Position numbers and translations under genes: made by a program | Shown here: one piece after another, positions 60,689-64,000 of the stretch | Layout of the letters: each line of letters starts with the position of its first letter | How positions within the stretch are numbered: position 1 is the stretch's first letter | Source: Burkholderia pyrrocinia | Lineage (GTDB): Bacteria; Pseudomonadota; Gammaproteobacteria; Burkholderiales; Burkholderiaceae | Length of the DNA: 64,000 nucleotides | Direction of reading: 5' to 3' | Assembly: GCF_001028665.1 (NCBI RefSeq) | Contig: NZ_CP011503.1 | Coordinates: 310,001-374,000, forward strand | Notes under the pieces: generated by a model | What the model saw: only the letters and a program-made list of their open reading frames with translations | Database searches by the model: none | What the model was told of the DNA's origin: nothing

Positions 60689-61657
60689 ATGACTACCGCA
60701 CTCGACCAGCTGAAGCAGTACACGACCGTCGTCGCCGACACGGGCGACTTCCAGCAGCTTGCGCAATACAAGCCGCAGGACGCGACCACGAACCCGTCGC
60801 TGATCCTGAAGGCCGTCCAGAAGGATGCGTACAAGCCGATCCTCGAGAAAACCGTCCGCGATCATCGCAACGAAAACACCGACTTCATCATCGACCGCCT
60901 GTTGATCGCGTTCGGCACCGAGATCCTGAAGCTGATCCCGGGCCGCGTGTCGACCGAAGTCGACGCGCGCCTGTCGTTCGACACGCAGCGCTCGATCGAC
61001 AAGGGCCGCGAGCTCATCAAGCTGTACGAAGCAGCCGGCATCGGCCGCGAGCGCATCCTGATCAAGCTCGCGTCGACATGGGAAGGCATCCGCGCGGCCG
61101 AAGTGCTGCAGAAGGAAGGGATCAAGTGCAACATGACCCTGCTTTTCTCGCTCGTGCAGGCCGCCGCATGCGCGGAAGCCGGCGCGCAACTGATCTCGCC
61201 GTTCGTCGGCCGCATCTACGACTGGTACAAGAAGCAGGCCGGCGCGGAATGGGATGAAGCGAAGGACGGCGGCGCGAACGATCCGGGCGTGCAGTCGGTG
61301 CGCCGCATCTACACGTACTACAAGACGTTCGGCTACCACACCGAAGTGATGGGCGCCAGCTTCCGCACGACCAGCCAGATCACCGAGCTGGCCGGCTGCG
61401 ACCTGCTGACGATCAGTCCCGACTTGCTGCAGAAGCTGCAGGACAGCAACGAGACGGTCGCGCGCAAGCTGTCGCCGGAAGCACTGCAGGACAAGCCGTC
61501 CGAGCGCGTTGCGATCGACCGGGTCGCGATCGACGAGGCCTCGTTCCGCTTCCAGTTGAACGACGACGCGATGGCCACCGAAAAGCTCGCCGAAGGCATC
61601 CGCGTGTTCGCCGCCGATGCGGTGAAGCTCGAGAAGCTGATCGACGGGCTGCGCTGA
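60689..61657 (+). CDS. tal: Transaldolase
   Basis: Pentose-phosphate pathway class I aldolase. 322 aa from [20 protein letters not shown]; usual members are about 317 aa. Schiff-base Lys in [12 protein letters not shown] (about Lys126). Signatures [13 protein letters not shown] and [20 protein letters not shown] are intact. Residues RVAID occur twice in tandem near the end (61505-61534: [14 protein letters not shown]), making five extra residues. Otherwise intact. Followed by a strong terminator. Confidence 0.96.
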   Translation: MTTALDQLKQYTTVVADTGDFQQLAQYKPQDATTNPSLILKAVQKDAYKPILEKTVRDHRNENTDFIIDRLLIAFGTEILKLIPGRVSTEVDARLSFDTQRSIDKGRELIKLYEAAGIGRERILIKLASTWEGIRAAEVLQKEGIKCNMTLLFSLVQAAACAEAGAQLISPFVGRIYDWYKKQAGAEWDEAKDGGANDPGVQSVRRIYTYYKTFGYHTEVMGASFRTTSQITELAGCDLLTISPDLLQKLQDSNETVARKLSPEALQDKPSERVAIDRVAIDEASFRFQLNDDAMATEKLAEGIRVFAADAVKLEKLIDGLR

Positions 61658-61718
61658 AGCGTGCCGCGCGTCAGCGGCTGTCAGCAGCACTGACAACAGC
61701 CGTCAGCAAGCGCGCCGC

Positions 61719-61754
61719 AAACGGCCGCGAACGTCATGTTCGCGGCCGTTTTTA
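61719..61754 (+). terminator. Rho-independent terminator of tal
   Basis: Perfect 14-bp stem AAACGGCCGCGAAC/GTTCGCGGCCGTTT with GTCAT loop, followed by TTTATTTTTC. Confidence 0.9.
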
Positions 61755-61898
61755 TTTTTCATTCCATCGTCAAGCGCGCGCACTACAATCCACGTCACGG
61801 GTGCGCCGGCCGCCTCTCGACGTGCCCCATCCCAGTCAACCTTGCACGACCCCGAACCCGCGCCGACGCGCGGGACCGGTCCATCACAGGAGACAACG

Positions 61899-62351
61899 AT
61901 GCAAGTTCAACCGTATCTGACGTTCTACGGCCGCGCCGACGAAGCCCTTCAGTTCTACGAAAAGGCGCTGGGTGCGAAGACGATGTTCAAGATGCACTTC
62001 AAGGATGCGCCGCCGAACCCCGAACACGCGATCACGCCCGAGATGGCCGACAAGGTGATGCATGCGAGCTTCACGATCGGCGACTCGATGATCATGTGCT
62101 CTGACGGCGACTGCAGCCAGCCGGGCGGCACGCACGCCGGCTATTCGCTGTCGCTGAACCCGGCGACGGTCGAGGAAGGCCAGAAGCTGTTCAATGCGCT
62201 CGCCGACGGCGGCGAAGTGACGATGCCGTTCGGCAAGACGTTCTGGGCGCTCGGCTTCGGGATGGCGAAGGACCGTTTCGGCGTGCACTGGATGGTCAAC
62301 GTCGAGGACCTGTCGCAACGCGAGGATCTCGCGAAACGCGCGCAGGGCTGA
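61899..62351 (+). CDS. VOC-family (PhnB/glyoxalase-like) protein
   Basis: 150 aa from MQVQPYLTFYGRADEALQFY, preceded by an AGGAGA ribosome site. Two beta-alpha-beta units: LGAKTMFKMHFKDAPPNPEH and FGKTFWALGFGMAKDRFGVH with WMVN. This is the PhnB/3-demethylubiquinone-methyltransferase-like branch of VOC; substrate unknown, probably metal-dependent. It stands alone between two terminators. Confidence 0.85.
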   Translation: MQVQPYLTFYGRADEALQFYEKALGAKTMFKMHFKDAPPNPEHAITPEMADKVMHASFTIGDSMIMCSDGDCSQPGGTHAGYSLSLNPATVEEGQKLFNALADGGEVTMPFGKTFWALGFGMAKDRFGVHWMVNVEDLSQREDLAKRAQG

Positions 62352-62353
62352 CG

Positions 62354-62391
62354 CAAAAAAACGCCCGCCACCTCGCGGTGGCGGGCGTTTT
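62354..62391. terminator. Bidirectional terminator between VOC and mctP genes
   Basis: Perfect 13-bp stem AACGCCCGCCACC/GGTGGCGGGCGTT with a TCGC loop, flanked by an A run before and TTTT after. Confidence 0.85.
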
Positions 62392-62412
62392 CGTTGCCCC
62401 GCCTCACCCGTC

Positions 62413-63963
62413 TCAGCTCTCGACGACGTCGAGATAGTCTTCCGGCCGCGTGCGATCTTCCGCATGCGCCATGCCCATCACGCGCACCAGCACGCTCACC
62501 GCCACCGACACCACGAGGTTCACGATCAGCGACCACACGGCCGCGTAACCGGGAATCGCGAGGCCGAACAGGTGGATCGTGAAGATCGAGCTCGCGAGCT
62601 TCAGCGACACCGCCATCCACGTGCCGCACACGATGCCGGCCGCCCAGCCGACCAGCAGGCCGCGATGGTCGAGCAGCCGCGTGTACAGGCCGAGCACGAT
62701 CGCGGGCAGCGTCTGGATGATCCAGATCCCGCCGAGCAGCTGCAGCTGGATCGCATAGGTCAGCGGCAGCCCGAGGATGAACGCGACCGCGCCGACCTTC
62801 ACGATCAGCGAAGTGAGCTTCGCGACGTGCGTCTCCTGGTCGTGCGTCATGTTGCGGTTCACGAACTCGCGGTGGATGTTGCGCGTATAGAGGTTCGCGG
62901 CGGCGATCGACATGATCGCCGCCGGCACCAGCGCGCCGATGCCGATCGCCGCGAACGCGACGCCGGTGAACCACGACGGGAAATACTCGAGGAACAGCGC
63001 GGGCACCGCGAAGTTCGGGCCGAACGCCTTGAAGTACGGCGCGTACTGCGGCATGTCCTTCACGCCCGCCGCGAGCGCCATGTAGCCGAGCAGCGCGAGC
63101 AGGCCGAGCACGAACGAGTAAGCGGGCAGCATCGCCATGTTGCGGCGGATCGAGTTGCCCGACGACGACGACAGGATGGCCGTGACCGAGTGCGGATACA
63201 GGAACAGCGCGAGCGCCGAGCCGATCGCGAGCGTCACGTACGCGCTGTAGCCGTTCAGGCTCGCCGCGTCCGGCGCCTTCAGCAGCAGCTTCGCGGGCGG
63301 CACGCTCGCGAAGATGTGCCCGAAGCCGCCGAGCTTCGCGGGAATCACGATGACCGCGGCAGCGATCGTGATGTAGATCAGGATGTCCTTCACGATCGCG
63401 ATCATCGCGGGCGCGCGCAGCCCCGACGTGTACGTGTACGCGGCGAGGATCGCGAACGCGATGATCAGCGGCAGGTCGCCGACGAAGCCGGTCGTGTCGA
63501 AACCGAGCGCGCCGATCACCACCTCGATGCCGACGAGCTGCAGCGCGATATACGGCATCGTCGCGAGGATGCCCGTCACCGCGATCGCGAGTGCGAGCAT
63601 CCGGCTGCCGTAGCGCGCGTTGACGAAGTCGGCGGCCGTCACGTAGCCGTGCCGCTTCGCGATGCTCCACAGCTTCGGGAACACGACGAACGCGAACGGA
63701 TAGATCAGGATCGTGTACGGCAGCGCGAAGAAGCCCATCGCGCCGGCGCCGAACACGAGCGCGGGCACCGCGACGAACGTATATGCGGTGTAGAGGTCGC
63801 CGCCGAGCAGGAACCACGTGACGATCGTGCCGAAGCGGCGTCCGCCGAGGCCCCATTCGTCGAGATGGGCGAGATCGCCGCGCCGCCAGTTCGCGGCCAG
63901 GAAGCCGATGATCGTGACGCCGATGAAGAGCAGGACGAAAACGAAGGTTGCGCCGAGATTCAT
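62413..63963 (-). CDS. mctP: Monocarboxylate uptake permease MctP (sodium/solute symporter family)
   Basis: 516 aa from MNLGATFVFVLLFIGVTIIG, about 13 helices, SSS family. Landmarks: GGRRFGTIVTWFLLGGDLYTAYTF, PYTILIYPFAFVVFPKLW and LYPHSVTAILSSSSGNSIRR. MctP imports lactate, pyruvate, acetate and related acids. The ATG has a perfect AAGGAGG 6 nt upstream. It overlaps the end of the upstream small gene by ATGA, so the pair is co-translated. Confidence 0.9.
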   Translation of the reverse strand: MNLGATFVFVLLFIGVTIIGFLAANWRRGDLAHLDEWGLGGRRFGTIVTWFLLGGDLYTAYTFVAVPALVFGAGAMGFFALPYTILIYPFAFVVFPKLWSIAKRHGYVTAADFVNARYGSRMLALAIAVTGILATMPYIALQLVGIEVVIGALGFDTTGFVGDLPLIIAFAILAAYTYTSGLRAPAMIAIVKDILIYITIAAAVIVIPAKLGGFGHIFASVPPAKLLLKAPDAASLNGYSAYVTLAIGSALALFLYPHSVTAILSSSSGNSIRRNMAMLPAYSFVLGLLALLGYMALAAGVKDMPQYAPYFKAFGPNFAVPALFLEYFPSWFTGVAFAAIGIGALVPAAIMSIAAANLYTRNIHREFVNRNMTHDQETHVAKLTSLIVKVGAVAFILGLPLTYAIQLQLLGGIWIIQTLPAIVLGLYTRLLDHRGLLVGWAAGIVCGTWMAVSLKLASSIFTIHLFGLAIPGYAAVWSLIVNLVVSVAVSVLVRVMGMAHAEDRTRPEDYLDVVES

Positions 63964-64000
63964 CGCGCACCTCCTTGCGGGCCGCTCGCCTTCCATGCGT
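63960..64000 (-). CDS. Small protein upstream of mctP (partial, likely DUF3311)
   Basis: Only the last dozen codons are in the window: the frame AWKASGPQGGAR* ends in the ATGA overlap with mctP. By context (small hydrophobic DUF3311 gene before MctP-type symporters in Burkholderiales) it is probably that gene, but the visible residues cannot show this. Confidence 0.5.
   Translation of the reverse strand, partial: AWKASGPQGGAR

Overview
The window looks like chromosome 1 of a Burkholderia species, most likely of the Burkholderia cepacia complex. The DNA is uniformly very GC-rich with strongly G/C-ending codons. The gene content is betaproteobacterial core: kdp operon, LPS core cluster next to msbA, intracellular PHB depolymerase, orphan RsxB followed by nth, MctP, BenE and DUF1841. 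I saw no tRNA or rRNA gene, insertion sequence, prophage or CRISPR array. I read this as ordinary core chromosome with a few unusual local features, not an accessory island. Species assignment is inference from gene content and order only.

Layout. 1-7025 (minus): potassium-uptake operon, an unnamed 35-aa membrane ORF then kdpF-kdpA-kdpB-kdpC-kdpD (kdpD runs off the left edge), with a KdpE-operator-like sequence upstream. 7220-9599 (minus): SDR oxidoreductase, methylglyoxal synthase, quinone oxidoreductase. 9821-18151 (plus): upp, yebC, purD, then a tight hemF-nadD-rsfS-rlmH-maf-rng run and yggL; these serve nucleotide, haem and NAD synthesis and ribosome/RNA maturation. 18152-23113: a low-complexity lipoprotein gene, a hexanucleotide repeat, and an envelope operon (PRC-barrel lipoprotein, MFS transporter, FUSC protein). 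23134-31361: a small RcnB-like protein and the LPS core/export cluster (msbA, two family-2 glycosyltransferases, O-antigen ligase, two family-9 glycosyltransferases).

31626-41895: dnaE (possibly leaderless), tRNA-modification pair trhO-gluQ, rhlE helicase, MliC-like lysozyme inhibitor, a small lipoprotein, purT and a META-domain lipoprotein. 42073-46812: a giant 1579-aa FtsK with an Ala/Pro/Thr-rich linker containing 29-aa repeats. 46913-51834: lactonase, GH15 enzyme and PHB depolymerase (carbon storage). 51916-56946: TetR regulator, rsxB-nth, EamA exporter, DUF1841 and two monohaem cytochromes c. 57192-64000: MoxR/VWA pair, BenE, transaldolase with an internal 5-residue duplication, a VOC/PhnB-like protein, MctP, and the tail of an upstream small gene.

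Most convergent gene pairs are separated by recognisable inverted-repeat terminators. Promoters mainly show only a -10-like hexamer (TAAAAT, TACAAT, TATACT types) without a good -35. Points I judge most worth following: the 35-aa ORF in the kdp operon and its operator, the near-perfect inverted repeat around the phaZ promoter, the leaderless-looking dnaE, the FtsK linker repeats, the transaldolase duplication, and the hexamer tract.
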